This document shows, one piece after another, positions 12,581-23,665 of a stretch of 64,000 bases of DNA. Source of the DNA: Diphasiastrum complanatum (lineage: Eukaryota; Streptophyta; Lycopodiopsida; Lycopodiales; Lycopodiaceae). The DNA lies in assembly GCA_029204225.1 (NCBI GenBank), contig MU832064.1, forward strand, positions 25,171 through 89,170, in the 5' to 3' direction. The stretch's first letter is position 1; each line of letters starts with the position of its first letter. The notes below the pieces were generated by a model. It was not told the origin of the DNA, did not search any database, and saw only the letters and a program-made list of their open reading frames with translations. Position numbers and translations under genes: made by a program.

Positions 12581-13738
12581 CTACTGCTGGAGGTCTACTG
12601 TAACTGCACCAAGGGATGCAAACCAATCAGCACCGAGGATAAGATCGTACCGTTTAAGTGGAATAATATGAGATTCTGCCTGACCAAGGAAGTCTCCAAT
12701 CCGATATGAAAGCTGTTGATACATCTGCATGCTAGGAAAAGAGTGTGCCTTGGCAACCTCAACATGCAGGGGATGAGGCATAGTGACTAGCATAGCACGA
12801 ATGCGTATAGTAATATAACTGCTGAGAAACGAGTGAGTGCTACCCATGTCAACAAGGACAATAAACTCACAACCAATGATACGTACACGAAGACGGATAT
12901 GGCGTGGACCCGGCTTACCGGCCCAAGTAGCATAAGCAAGTTGAGCATGGCATACAGCTAGATCAGGGGGATCAAGAACATGCTCAGTGGGTGTGGCAAA
13001 CTGATCAACAGGTGGGTCATCATCAAGAATATGAAGGCATATGACAGAATCAGGACTATCATCAGGTGTGTCAGCATCATGAAAATAGACTGCAGTAGCA
13101 GTGGCAGGCTGTTGGCAATCACAGGTGATATGATCAAGACTCTTACAGTTGAAACATAAGCACTTCTCACGGATCTCAGACATCTCAGGCTGTGAGTAGC
13201 GACGAACAAAAACAGGACGAGGAGAAAAAGGAGAACGTGGTGCAGAAGGAAGACTGGACGAAGGTGAACTGATAGATGTGGGACTAGCAGAGGATGGAGA
13301 GGAAAAAATAGGACGTGTGAAAGGACGCGAAGGATGAGAAACAGAGGAAGAGATGGGAGGGTACTTGTGCTGCAGTGCGATAGCAAGGGAGATGGCGTGA
13401 GAAAGAGTGAGTGAAAAAAAAGAAGAAACATCATACACAATAAGCTAAACATTATTCTTAAAGTCTCGTGGCAAAGGACCAGAAGATGAAGGAGTCTCAG
13501 GTAATGGAAATGTATGCTATGGGGGAACAAGTGGAGATAGTGGAGAAACACTGGACATTAATGATAGTGTAGCAATCTAGGTAGAAAGAGCAGTGAATGT
13601 CTCTCGTAACTCCTGGCGTAAATTAGTGCGTACATCACTCATGGCTTCCCTAAGATGATCTCGGAATTCATGCCGTACTTCATCAAGGTAAGTGGAAGAC
13701 GGTATGCAAGGCTCAGAAGATGTAGGGCAAGTATCCAT
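12581..13738 (-). pseudogene. Gypsy gag and aspartic protease
   Basis: The likely start is the ATG at 13738 (MDTCPTSSEPC). Downstream are a gag segment (YDVSSFFSLTLSHAISLA) matching gag of the element at 27-32 kb, a CCHC-like knuckle (CFNCKSLDHITCDC) and a retropepsin domain (FIVLVDMGSTHSFLSSY, ILGADWFASLG), in which DMGS replaces the usual DTGS/DSGS. Stops and a frame change near 13.44 kb break gag. Confidence 0.85.
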
Positions 13739-13879
13739 GGTCAAGGAATGCAGGAAGTGAAGAGAGTATAAGAAAAGCTTAATATCGGAGGGAGTGGACT
13801 TTTGTCGTCACCCCAAATACGTTTTAGGTACACAAACGACAGTAAGAGCAAGAAAGAAAATGACAAATGTCAAGAAAAG

Positions 13880-14170
13880 TGTAGAAAGCAAGGAAAAACT
13901 AGCAAAGATACCTCTCGATAGAGCTCCAAGCGTGTGCCAAGAGCTGGCTAGAAAATGTGACCACAAGGAGAATGAAAGTGGGCGCTGGACAGTCTCCAAT
14001 CAATGCTAAAAATATGGCTGGAAATCTGTGGAAAACGTGATGAAATAGGGCAATGGGCAGCCTCCAATCAAAACTGAAATATGGCTGAAACTCTACTGGA
14101 ACAATGGCTAAAAAATGTGATGAAGTAGGGCGCTTGACAGTCTCCAATCAATGATGAAAAGATGGCTGGG
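13880..14170 (-). repeat. Leader tandem repeats of minus-strand gypsy
   Basis: Between gag and the 5' LTR the minus strand repeats a unit like GATTGGAGACTGTCCAGCGC plus CCTACTTCATCACATTTT about three times. The same unit is amplified in the leader of the plus-strand gypsy at 27.44-28.02 kb. Confidence 0.75.
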
Positions 14171-14478
14171 AATCCTCTCCCTGAATCAAATGGAGGATTC
14201 AAAAAAAAAAAAGAGAAAAAGATTTGGAACTTGGGTGCCGAAAATAATCTGCCTAAATTTTTTTTTTTCGACCACCAAATTTAGCAAAAGTACTTCCGCT
14301 AACTATTTGCTAAAGTTCCGCCAAGGAAAATGCTCTGATGGGAGTTGGTCCTCCTCCAAATTGTTCTGAATGTTGCTGAAGCAAAGAGACGAAAGCCCTC
14401 AGCAAAGAGAGAAAAATCAGCAAGGAAGATAGGCACCCAATCAAAAAATCAGATCTGAAATTCAGGAATCAGGAAAGT

Positions 14479-14490
14479 GCTCTGATACCA
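14479..14490 (-). promoter_or_regulatory. Primer binding site of minus-strand gypsy
   Basis: Minus-strand TGGTATCAGAGC lies directly next to the LTR end at 14491; tRNA-iMet type. Confidence 0.9.
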
Positions 14491-14953
14491 AGTTATGATC
14501 AAAATCTCAGGTGCTGAATCAATGAAGCATAAAAGACAGCAATGGACTAAAGCTCTACAAGCAATAGACAAGACAATAGGTTCTCCCACGAAGAGCCCAA
14601 GCAATACCAATCAATAATCTAAAAAATGAGTGTACAAATGCCCCTATAAATACCCTACCAATGAACCCTAAAATAGGAATTCAAAAGTAAAGGGAGGCAA
14701 AATGTGGAGGAAAAATAGTGCGCCCTCCTACGGGGCCCCACTCCACATATAACCATATAATAAGGGCCCAAGGCCAATCAATATCATAAAAAAGGATCCA
14801 GTGTGGGTCATAAGCATATAAAAAGGCTCTGGGACCTGTACATGACTAATAAAATGCGTACCAAGAAATATACATAACCAACAGTAAATGTAAAGAGGCC
14901 TGCGGAATATATGCAAAGTAGCCCAGTAGGCTTGTATCCTGTAGTCCGTAGCT
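14491..14953 (-). repeat. 5' LTR of minus-strand gypsy
   Basis: 463 bases, closely matching 9104-9568 with scattered substitutions. It ends AGCTACGG at its 5' side where the 3' LTR has AGTTACAG. Confidence 0.9.
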
Positions 14954-14958
14954 TAACC

Positions 14959-15629
14959 AAGTAGTTATTGAGGAATGGATCTCTATGATGTAAGTGGAGA
15001 ACTTCATGAGAGAAAATATGACTGTGGCTCAAATTAGAAGTTCTTATTGTAAAGAAATATCCCAGTGACTAGATTTATGTTATAATTGGAAATATTGAGC
15101 CATCATACATACAGAAAGGAGGTGGGCCTAAAATGTGACAAATCTTGTCCTTGTGATGTAGTCTGTCATTTGCTGACCTATAACACGCATGGTAAATGGA
15201 AATTTCAATAGAAAAAAATGAAGATGCACTAAAGTAAATAAATACAGGCATGGAGTTTAAAAAAATAAGAGTACGGTTTTCAGTACGTGGAACATTATTT
15301 GCAAAAGTCCCATCTAAGTGAGCTCATGCATGTGATGATTCTGCAGCGTGAAAGTGTGGGTGATTGTATGGAGCTTCAAAATGCATGGGTTCCCCCATCT
15401 GTCAAATGGGTTGGTTGAGGGCTCATGGACTTGGGACTTCATCCTAGAATATCTATTGAATCGAGCCTGTTCGGTAGATGGAGAGACCATCTCTGGTAGA
15501 TAGTCCTCTCTGGAATTTGGATCGTAAGAACAATCCATAGCAAATCTAGAGTACCTTAGGATTGGGTATTTAGTCCTCTTGGTCTCTTTTGGGATGCAAT
15601 GATGTAGGGTTATGCAATATGCAAAAAAC
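14959..15629. other. Unassigned sequence between gypsy element and purine-rich repeats
   Basis: No element boundary or gene was recognised. A minus-strand open frame (15314-15838) is probably incidental because it runs into the low-complexity repeats. Confidence 0.4.
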
Positions 15630-16190
15630 GTGACAGGTGTAGGGCTCAAAAAAGCAAGAAACACGAAGGTGACGCAAAACCGAAAAAAACGAGAAAAACG
15701 ACAGTTTAGGGTTATGGCAAAAAGCAAAAAATACAACAATTTAGGGTAATCCGAAACGTGAAAGTGGGTAGAAAAATGCGAAGGTGGTGAGAAAAAAACC
15801 CAAAAAAAAAAAAGCAAAATTCCGAAAAAGCGAAACAAAACAACAGTTTAGAGTTCCGATAAAAAATGAAAAATGCGACAATCTTGGGTTATGATCATGC
15901 AAAAAATACGACAATTTAGGCTTTGGTTAAAAAATGACAAATGCCATCATTTAGGCTTAGTAAAAACCGAAAAAATGCAAAGGTCTTGGGTGGGTAAAAA
16001 GCGAACAAAAACGAAGGTTTTAGTAACAAAGCGAATAATGCAAAGGTATCGGGTGGTGAAAAAAGCAAAAAGAGCAAAAAAAAAACGAAGGTTTTGGGTG
16101 GTTGGAAAATTGAAAAAAGCAAAGGTTTTGGGTGGTAGAAAAATCGAAAAAAATGAAGTTTTAGGATTTTAGTAAAAATGTGAAAATGCG
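15630..16190. repeat. Degenerate A/G-rich minisatellite with TTTAGGG-like cores
   Basis: Approximately 40-base units of the type AAAAAGCGAAAAATGC plus AAAGGTTTTGGGTGGT recur with heavy divergence. Early units carry TTTAGGGTTATG, resembling the plant telomere heptamer, and later ones TTTTGGGTGG. Both strands stay open by composition only. Confidence 0.7.
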
Positions 16191-16229
16191 ATAAAACATA
16201 GAAAGTTGAGCAATCTCTATTTGCAAGTA

Positions 16230-16497
16230 GAATATCCATGTTCTAAGCTTGATCAATCTCTATTGTAGAATGGAAATAAATTATTTGTTGTTGTTTTATG
16301 GCCTGGTTACAGAGAATTATTTCAAATCTATCTATGTTTTGATTTGCTTTCAATTCTATCAAATTATGCTTAGTAGATCTTAATCAAATTGTCAATTCTA
16401 TGTGTAAAATTGTCTACAAATGTAAGATTGATGTTTGTGCATTTTCTATTGTGCCTAGATCTATGTTTAGGATCAATTTGGATCTTAAGATTTCACA
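16230..16497 (+). repeat. Possible partial copia LTR
   Basis: The segment ends GGATCTTAAGATTTCACA, like the 3' ends of the copia LTRs at 620 and 2309. It also shares a CAATTCTATGTGTA stretch with the LTR at 1802-2309. No primer binding site follows and the left end is not defined. Confidence 0.4.
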
Positions 16498-16589
16498 ATG
16501 CACCAATCAAACATTAAAATTTGAAATCTACATAATGTAGCTCATTAGAAATGAAAAAAGATTTTTTTTTAAATAAAACTGTAATTCAG

Positions 16590-17115
16590 CATTGGGGACA
16601 ACCTGCAAGCATGACATATTGTCCATAGTATAATATGCAATTTATCAAAAAAATAGTATAAGTTTTAACCGTGACTCCAGTTGAGATGAAATTGGTGCCA
16701 TTGAAAAGTGTCAAATGAGACTTTCCAATGACACCCTACATGACCCAATTCTAAGCTATCTTTCAAAAGCTATAGCCAATCAAAGTTTTCGAAACACCCA
16801 ATATCTCTTTTGTGAGCGAATATAGCACCCTCACTGAGATGGTGTTCCATCCATGCACATAAGAGATATTGGACTCAGAGGGTCCTCTATTCGTGCACAA
16901 AAGAGATATTATGTCTTTTGAAAACTTTAACTAGCTGTAACTTTTGAATGGTAACTCAAAATTAAATCATGTACAAAGTCATTGGAAAGTTTTTGTTGGG
17001 CACTTTCTAATGGCACCATTTTTGTCTCAATTGGAGCTATGATTAAAAATTTATACTTTTTTTAATGAACTATAATTATAATGTATATAGAATGGTTAAA
17101 AATCAAAAATAGTGT
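16590..17115. repeat. Fold-back element: long imperfect inverted repeat
   Basis: The left arm (about 16600-16835) and the reverse complement of the right arm (about 16870-17110) share long blocks. Examples are AAAAATAGTATAAGTTTT/AAAAAAAGTATAAATTTT, TGGTGCCATT, ACTTTCCAATGAC, CAAAAG and AATATCTCTTTTGTG. The spacer is short, near 16850. The structure resembles a fold-back or MITE-like element. No transposase is present. Confidence 0.75.
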
Positions 17116-17308
17116 AGGAAGAAATGACAAAGCATTGGGCAAAAGATGAATCTATTTTGGTAATTTACATTGACAAACTTTATCAAACCCCTTCCAAGTG
17201 CTCTAGATCTTAGGCGATTAACTCATATTTTTTTCCATTTGGAATTAGCAACCTGTGAGAGATCGATTATTCGAATGAATCACTCCCGATAGTAGAATAA
17301 TCTAACAC

Positions 17309-17324
17309 TTCCTTTTAATCTGAA
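17309..17324 (-). repeat. Start of the 3' LTR of an older minus-strand copia
   Basis: On the minus strand, GATTAAAAGGAAG is followed by TGTTAGATTATT at 17309 descending. This is the purine tract and LTR start expected just after the FMDS... tail whose coding part lies at 22724 upward. The copia at 17325-22723 inserted between them. How far the LTR extends below 17309 is unclear because the fold-back element interrupts this region. Confidence 0.6.
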
Positions 17325-17587
17325 TGCTAGAAATCAATGATAAACTTCATTGTTACTGTTTACAAAGTATATTAATGTTGACAGTTGTGACTAGCTGTCA
17401 TTAGCCGTAGGCTAGTCTATTAGTCTACTCGTAGGTTTTCTCTCTTTATCAGGGGTTCAGGGTATATTTGTACTTTTTACATTTTGTTTGAGTTAGTGTG
17501 ATAGAGTGATTGTGCGCGTTCTTCTTCCGCCTTCTTGTGGTGAATGCTTATGGTGAATGCTTGATGTTGCATTTCTGATTCTTAATA
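17325..17587 (+). repeat. 5' LTR of copia (17.3-22.7 kb)
   Basis: 263 bases. Starts TGCTAGAAATCAATG where the 3' copy reads TGTTAATCAATG. Near its end it has a short duplication of GGTGAATGCTTATGGTGAATG that is absent from the 3' LTR. Confidence 0.9.
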
Positions 17588-17599
17588 TGGTATCAGAGC
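17588..17599 (+). promoter_or_regulatory. Primer binding site of copia (17.3-22.7 kb)
   Basis: TGGTATCAGAGC lies directly after the LTR; tRNA-iMet type. Confidence 0.9.
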
Positions 17600-18429
17600 T
17601 ATGATAGTCCTGCGTGCCTGATCAATGGATACAACTTGTCACAGGCTCCGCAACGAAGTGAAAAAGTCTTTCACAGGAGGTGAAAGCTTGGAGAGACAAA
17701 AACGGCTGGAAGAAATTCTTCTTGATGTATTTTGCAGGTTTTGAAGCTTACGGTTATTAGTGGAGAACGAAGATATAGTACCAAAGGCATCGAAAATGCC
17801 AGGGCAGCATCAGACAGATTGACAATCTGTTGAGTGGATAAGTTTTACAAAAAAAAATTTAGTCTTTGTGAAAAGTGTCATTTGTCAGAGAGTTGTGCCA
17901 AGAAATCTCTCATTTGTTTGTCTGGAGTACTGCAAATCATACCAGATAGTGTCTAGTACTGCCATTTAGAGCTTGGAGGCTACATACCTTTCACATTACT
18001 GATATTTGTCTATTTGAACGGTCACTCGTTTCGAAATCTAAGCAAAGAGGAGGCGGCATAGCCGTCGTGCCGAAGTAGGGAATCTGAAATATTCCCTCTG
18101 AAAAGTTATTATATTCTCCTTTTTTACCAATATCGGATCCAAGCGCACTAACCGAAGAGAAACCTAAGCAATCATACATCCGCGCTCCAGTCCGATATTG
18201 TCCGTATCGATACTGGATCCAAGCGCATGAGCTAAAGTGAATTCCGAGCAGTTGTGCATCCGCGCTTCAGTCCGATATCGCATGCTCCAATATCGGATCC
18301 ACGCGCACAAGTCAAAGAGGATCCTGAGCAGCCGTACTTTCGCGCTCCATTCCGATATCAGGTGTATAACCAAAAATTTACAGTTCTGTGGTGTGATAAA
18401 TTTTGTGATCCAGACTCATCTATCCAGTA

Positions 18430-20571
18430 ATGGAAACTCGAAGCGAGAGTGTCCTTAATGAGTCAAGCAAATTGGAAGGTGCCGGCAACTATGCAGTTTG
18501 GAAATTCAAACTGAAGAACATTTTAATGGAAAAGGAGCTATGGGAGATCGTGACAGGTGAAGAGACAAGGCCAATGATTGAAGAAGATCGACGGACATTT
18601 GATAGGAGAAAACAGAAAGCCCATAATGTCATCAACTTATCAGTTAGAGATGCAATTATTCCCTATATTTCAGATTCAGAAGGACCAAAAGAAGCGTGGG
18701 ATACATTGAAGGCATTGTTTGAAACGACAAATACATCTCGGATACTATTTCTGAAGACAAAGTTGCATACATTGCGGATGGATGATGGTGCAACTATGTG
18801 AAGAATTGCCAAAAATTGGCAAATCTAGCTTGATAAAAAACCATGTAGAATAGTGTAAATTGTGTACACAAGTGGGTCCCACACATGTGAGGCCATGATG
18901 CCACGTGGGAAACCCATCCTAATGTAGGTTAGGTCAAGTCAAGAGAGTTGATCATGTCTATTTGGTGGTCATCCCTACTTTATAGGACCTACACCTAAGT
19001 TTAAGGTGAAAATTTGACCAACTAGCTACCTACCAAGCATAACTCTAGGACATAGACTAGGGTTTCATTTTAGGTCAAGGAGAGTGAGTTAACTTCCTTA
19101 TTACATGCTGGAAATCCACCTAACTTCAAGAAGGAAGTCGAATTTGCTATGTATTCCCTCTCTCCATAGTGAGAAGATAGAAAATTTTTGGAGCTCATTG
19201 CAATCTCAAGCTAGTTCACTATGTACATTGAGTTTTTGTGATCCAAATGAAACCAAATCAATTTCTACTTGTTTCTCAGGTTGAAGGCCGTACTACAGCC
19301 TGTAGTACACACGTGTGGGCTCGGATTTCAATGTTTATCAATGCTTTTGATTGTTAATGCTTGTTGTTTGTCAAATTGCCAATCTAGATCAACTTTTTTG
19401 TGTCTAGTTTTTTGATAGATTGTTAAGCAAGCATCCAATCACTCTTGTGGATCTTTTGTAGATCCATTTATGGTCCTAAAGTACAGTACTTTCACAAACT
19501 ATTGCCGATCACATACTGAAGATCAAAGAGATTCGTGATCAATTAGCAGTAGTTGGAGAGCGAGTACAAGATCGTGAGATCATGCAATTGACATTGAATA
19601 GTCTGAGTGAGTCACATCAGATGTTTGTGACGAGTATAGCCACAAGAAAAAATATTCCAACCTATGAAGAACTAGGGGGATTGCTTTTGCAAGAAGAGCA
19701 ACGTCAAGAGAACTTAAATCATCGTAACAGGAGTTATGTTCAAGCTCTTGCAGTTAGAGGACGAGGTGGAAGATTTGGCTGTGGAAGGTATCAATCGAGA
19801 GGAGGAAACTCAGGCCAGGAATCATTTCAACAATTTCATGAACAAGTGAATGATAGTCCAAATCGAGGTGATTGGAATCAAGGCCGAGGTCAAAGACGCG
19901 GCTATTCAAGACAAAATAAACCTGAAAATTGTAGGTACTACAACAAACCTGGTCATTGGGAGTGTGAATGCTTCAAGAAACATAAGGAGATGGAACAAAG
20001 AAAAGAGAAATGGCAAGCGGGAAATTATGCTGGTCAATATCAATTTGATGACTATTATTATGAAGACAATTATAATGATCAACATCAATACGATGATGAT
20101 CAATATGAAGATGATACAGGTGAAAGTTCAAAATTGTTCATTACAGCATTAATGACAAGTGATGAAGCCAAGGATACCTGGTACATTGATAGTGGTGCAT
20201 CCAAGCACATGACTTCAAGAAAAGAATGGTTTTTCGAACTCAAGGAAATTGACAATGGTGATGAAGTTGGACAAGCTGATGGCAAATTGCTATCTGTTAA
20301 TGGATTTGGAGTGGTACTAGTGAAGTTAGCCAGCGAGAAGATAAAACAGATAAGCAATGTGCAATATGTACCTGGCTTAGCTAACAATCTACTATCTGTT
20401 GGGACGATGGCTGATCAACAACTCAAGGTTGAGTTTGACAGTGACAAATGTCTTGTCAAAGATATCAAGAATCACTACAAAGTGATTGCTACAAGAGCTA
20501 GAGTCAACGAGAATCGACTCTACAAATTGAATGAGAGATCTTTTACTCAAAGCTATGGTAAGCACTGTTGA
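18430..20571 (+). pseudogene. Copia gag and protease, split by a solo LTR
   Basis: Gag starts METRSESVLNESSKLEG and has the expected GAGNYAVWKFKLKN and EAWDTLKALFE segments. It is cut at DDGA by the insertion at 18797-19496 and resumes with KIKEIRDQLAVVGERVQDRE. An RG-rich stretch and an altered zinc knuckle follow (CRYYNKPGHWECEC, second Cys replaced by Tyr). The protease motif is TWYIDSGASKHMT, and the frame runs to YKLNERSF before a stop at 20569-20571. The frame shifts once near 20.5 kb. Confidence 0.85.
18797..19496. mobile_element. Solo LTR inserted in copia gag
   Basis: 700 bases starting TGTGAAGAATTGCC and ending TACTTTCACA, flanked by an exact AACTA duplication (18792-18796 and 19497-19501). 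Removing it and one AACTA restores gag continuity. It carries no coding sequence or internal domain, as expected after LTR-LTR recombination. Orientation is not determined; TG...CA ends are symmetrical. Confidence 0.88.
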
Positions 20572-21360
20572 TAGTCGAAGTGATCTTTGGCATCAAAGGT
20601 TTGGTCATATCAGTGCTCAAAGCTTGCAAATTCTTAAAAGAGGGAATCTAGTTGTTGGATTGCCTAATATCTCTTTTGAAGGAAAAATTTGTGAGGGTTG
20701 CATTTTGGGAAAACAACATAGAGAGAGATTTTCCAAAGATGAAGCAAGAAGAGCCAATGGCATTCTTGATCTTGTTTATAGTGATCTGTGTGGACCAATA
20801 CAAACTAGGTCCATTAGTGGTTGTTACTATTTCATCACATCATTGATGACTATAGTAGACATCTCTGGATTTATTTCATAAGCAAGAAATCCGATGCTTT
20901 TGCCAAGTTTAGAGAGTTCAAGGCTCTAGTTGAAAAACAAACAGGTTGTTACATTAAGACTCTCAGATCAAATGGTGGTGGTGAGTATTTTTCAACAGAG
21001 TTTATAAATTTTTGCAAGGATTAGGGGATCGAGAGACAAACCACTACACTCTATTCACCACAACAGAACGGAGTTGCAGAATGGAAAAACAGATCCATTG
21101 TGGAGATGGCTAGGGCAATGCTTAAGAGCAAGGGTTTGCCAAATACCTTTTGGGCAGAAGCCGCAACACAACTACTCATATTTTGAATCGGTGTCCTATG
21201 AAGTCCGTGGAGGGTAAGACACCTTACGAAGCTTTTACTGGAAAGAAACCTAATGTTTCTCATTTACGAGTATTTGATTGTGATGCTTACACTCATGTAC
21301 CTGATGAAAAATGAAAAAAGCTAGATGCAAAAGCTGTTAAGTGTATTTTCCTTGGATATG
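20531..21360 (+). pseudogene. Copia integrase, frameshifted
   Basis: The HHCC finger (WHQRFGHISAQSL, CEGCILGKQH), the first acidic site (DLVYSDLCGP), and RSNGGGEYFS with the second site changed from D to N are visible. A PQQNGVAEWKNRS segment also appears. At least three frame changes and a stop (FCKD then TAG near 21022) are present, and the second catalytic Asp is replaced by Asn. Confidence 0.85.
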
Positions 21361-21383
21361 ATGAAAGAGCCAAGGCATACAGG

Positions 21384-22482
21384 ATGTATGACACAAATGC
21401 ACAAAATATCGTGATTCTCAGAGATGCTACTTTTGATGAGATGGGTCAAAATGACCAAATAAAATTGACAATTGATCCCTTTGATGATAAAGCTAAAGTA
21501 CAAGTGAAGGAAGAAGTTGGTGTCGATATGGAAGAGCCAATTGAAAAAGATAGGGTCAATAATGAGATTCCTAGGAGAGTGCCTAAGTGGTACTTGTCAG
21601 TAACAAGTGGTTCTAATAAGGGAGATACTCCCGAATCAAGCGAGCAGGGAGAGCTTAGAAGATCAAGTAGAAATTGAAAACCTCCTGCAAGATTAGAGAT
21701 GAATCTTGCCCTAATGGGTTCTGTGCTCAAGGCTCAAGAACCAAAAACTTTTGATAAAGCAAAGGAGCACAAGGAGTGGCGTGAAGCTATGGAAACAGAA
21801 ATGGAAGCTATATCGAAAAATAGGACGTGGAACTTGGTTGAGCTACCTGATGGTAAGACACCTATCACTTGCAAATGGATATACGAGATCAAATATGGAG
21901 CTGATGGGCAGCTCAACAAGTACAAAGCACGGTTGGTTGTGAGAGGATTTGAATAGCAGGAAGGTATTGATTTTGAGGAAACCTTCGCACCCGTAGCTAA
22001 GATGGTAACTATACGTTCTATCATTGCTAGTTTCGCTTTCTATGGTTGGAAGATCTAGCAAAAGTTATGGTACAGCTGCAATTTCATGGAGCAGCAAAAG
22101 GCAACCTACAGTAGCCTTATCATCGACGAAAGCTGAATATCGAGCACTCAACAATGCTACACAAGAAGCGGTATGGTTACGAAGATTGCTTGTGAATTTA
22201 GGTCAACCACTGGTGGATGCGACTACTATATCTTGTGATAATCAAAGTTGCATTCACCTTGCCAAAAATCTAGTTTTACATGCTCGAACCAAGCACATCA
22301 AAATACACTACCATTTTTTTCGAGAGAAAATACTTGATGGAGCCATTGATCTTGTTTTTTGTAAATCTAAAGATCAAATGGCAGATATTTTTACTAAGTC
22401 ATTAGGTAGATGTAGATTTGAGAGGTTTTGTACTCTATTAGGAATAAAAGAATGTAATTTTATCATTGAGGGAGAGTGTTAA
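21384..22482 (+). pseudogene. Copia reverse transcriptase N-terminus fused by deletion to RNase H
   Basis: RT begins normally (EHKEWREAMETEMEA, CKWIYEIKYGADG, YKARLVVRGF, EETFAPVAKMVTIRS). At about 22045 it jumps to RNase H (GTAAISWSSKRQPTVALSST, AEYRALNNATQEAVWLRRLL, ADIFTKSLG). The palm with the catalytic YVDD is absent, so the copy cannot make an active RT. Confidence 0.88.
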
Positions 22483-22723
22483 TCAATGATAAACTTCATT
22501 GTTATTGTTTACGAGGTATATTAATGTTGACAGCTGTGACTAGCTGTCATTAGCCATAGGCTAGTCTATTAGTCTACTCGTAGGTTTTCTCTCTCTATCA
22601 GGGGTTGAAGGTTTATTTGTACTTTTTACATTCTGTTTGAGTTAGTGTGATAGAATGATTGTGTGTGTGCTTCTTTCGCCTTCTTGTGGTGAATGCTTGA
22701 TGTTGCATTTCTGATTCTTAACA
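22477..22723 (+). repeat. 3' LTR of copia (17.3-22.7 kb)
   Basis: 247 bases, preceded by the purine tract GAGGGAGAG and ending TTCTTAACA. The last codons of RNase H overlap its start. Confidence 0.92.
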
Positions 22724-23665
22724 CTGAATCCATGAATGTCTTGACCTTCAAACTTAGTTCTGCACAAAACTTTATGTGTGCATCCAAGCTTAGTGCCTTA
22801 GTAAAAACACCAGCTGTCATATCTTGCGTTCGACAGTACTGCAAGTTTACCTCTTTGTTGAGAACTTTGCTTCTGACATAGTGATACTTAATTTCAATGT
22901 GCTTACTCTTGGAATGAAATCTAGGGTTGGCTGATAAAGCAATAACACCTTGATTATCACAAAATAAAGTTGTCATCGCATATTGTTTCAAACAAACATC
23001 TGAAAGTAAGTTTCTCAACCATACTGCTTCCTTTGTAGCTTGAGAGGCTGCGATATACTCTGATTCAATAGAAGATAGAGCTATCGAAGTTTGCTTGCGA
23101 CTGTTCCATGAAATAGGGCCGTTGTTGAAGAAAAATGTAAATCCAAAAGTGGATTTATGAGTGTTTACATCTCCTACCCAACTTGCATCTGAATGACCAT
23201 TGAGAATATTGAGTTTGTCGTTGTCGATTGTTCCATAACAAATGCATAAGTCCATCGTAGCTCGAATATATCTCAAAACTCTAATAAGAGCCTTCAATGT
23301 GTAATACCAAGATTAGTCATAAATTGACTTAAGGAACTGACTACAAAAGCTATGTTTGGTCTGGCACAGATCATCACATACATAAGAGATCCTATTATCG
23401 AATGATAAGGATACTCACACATCTGCTCCTCCTCTTCGATCGTCTGAAGACATTGGTCCTTTGACAATTTGAGTCTTGGGTCCATCAATGAGTGAGCTAA
23501 TTTGCAGTTCATCATATTATATCTGATCAACATATTGTGAATGTATCTTTGATGAGTAATGTAAATCAACTTTCGCTTTCTATCTCTTTGGATTTGATAC
23601 CTAGACAGTAATGAGCTTCGCCCATATCGGTCATGTCGAATTTACTTTGAATTTCCTCCATTGAT
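22724..23665 (-). pseudogene. Older minus-strand copia: RT C-terminus and RNase H
   Basis: The minus strand reads the end of RT (GEAHYCLGIK-like, IIGSLMYVMICARPNIAF) and RNase H (GHSDASWVGDVNTHKST, GPISWNSRKQTSIALSS, ESEYIAASQATKEAVWLR, FTKALSLDAHIKFC, KTFMDS). A frame change lies near 23295. The family matches the element at 2-620. Its 3' end was displaced to 17.3 kb by the younger copia. Confidence 0.88.

Larger units (their letters stand above)
9104..14953 (-). mobile_element. Complete-length Ty3-gypsy (chromodomain type) retrotransposon, minus strand
   Basis: Two LTRs (9104-9568 and 14491-14953) flank gag-protease-RT-RNase H-integrase-chromodomain read on the minus strand. The whole is bounded by identical 5-base target-site duplications TAACC (9099-9103 and 14954-14958). 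The primer binding site is tRNA-iMet type. The LTR ends are AGTTA...TAACT rather than TG...CA. The coding region is broken by frameshifts and lacks the RT YxDD segment, so the copy is inactive. Confidence 0.93.
17325..22723 (+). mobile_element. Ty1-copia retrotransposon, two LTRs, internally deleted
   Basis: LTRs at 17325-17587 and 22477-22723 flank a copia coding region. The target-site duplication CTGAA (17320-17324 and 22724-22728) is exact. The element carries a solo LTR in gag, several frameshifts and a deletion of the RT core. It sits inside an older minus-strand copia. Confidence 0.93.

Noticed and set aside
12958..13551. Minus-strand 197-codon hydrophobic ORF, looking like a membrane protein
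   Set aside because: It is an out-of-frame reading of the gypsy gag-protease region; the gag, zinc knuckle and protease motifs lie in the neighbouring frame.
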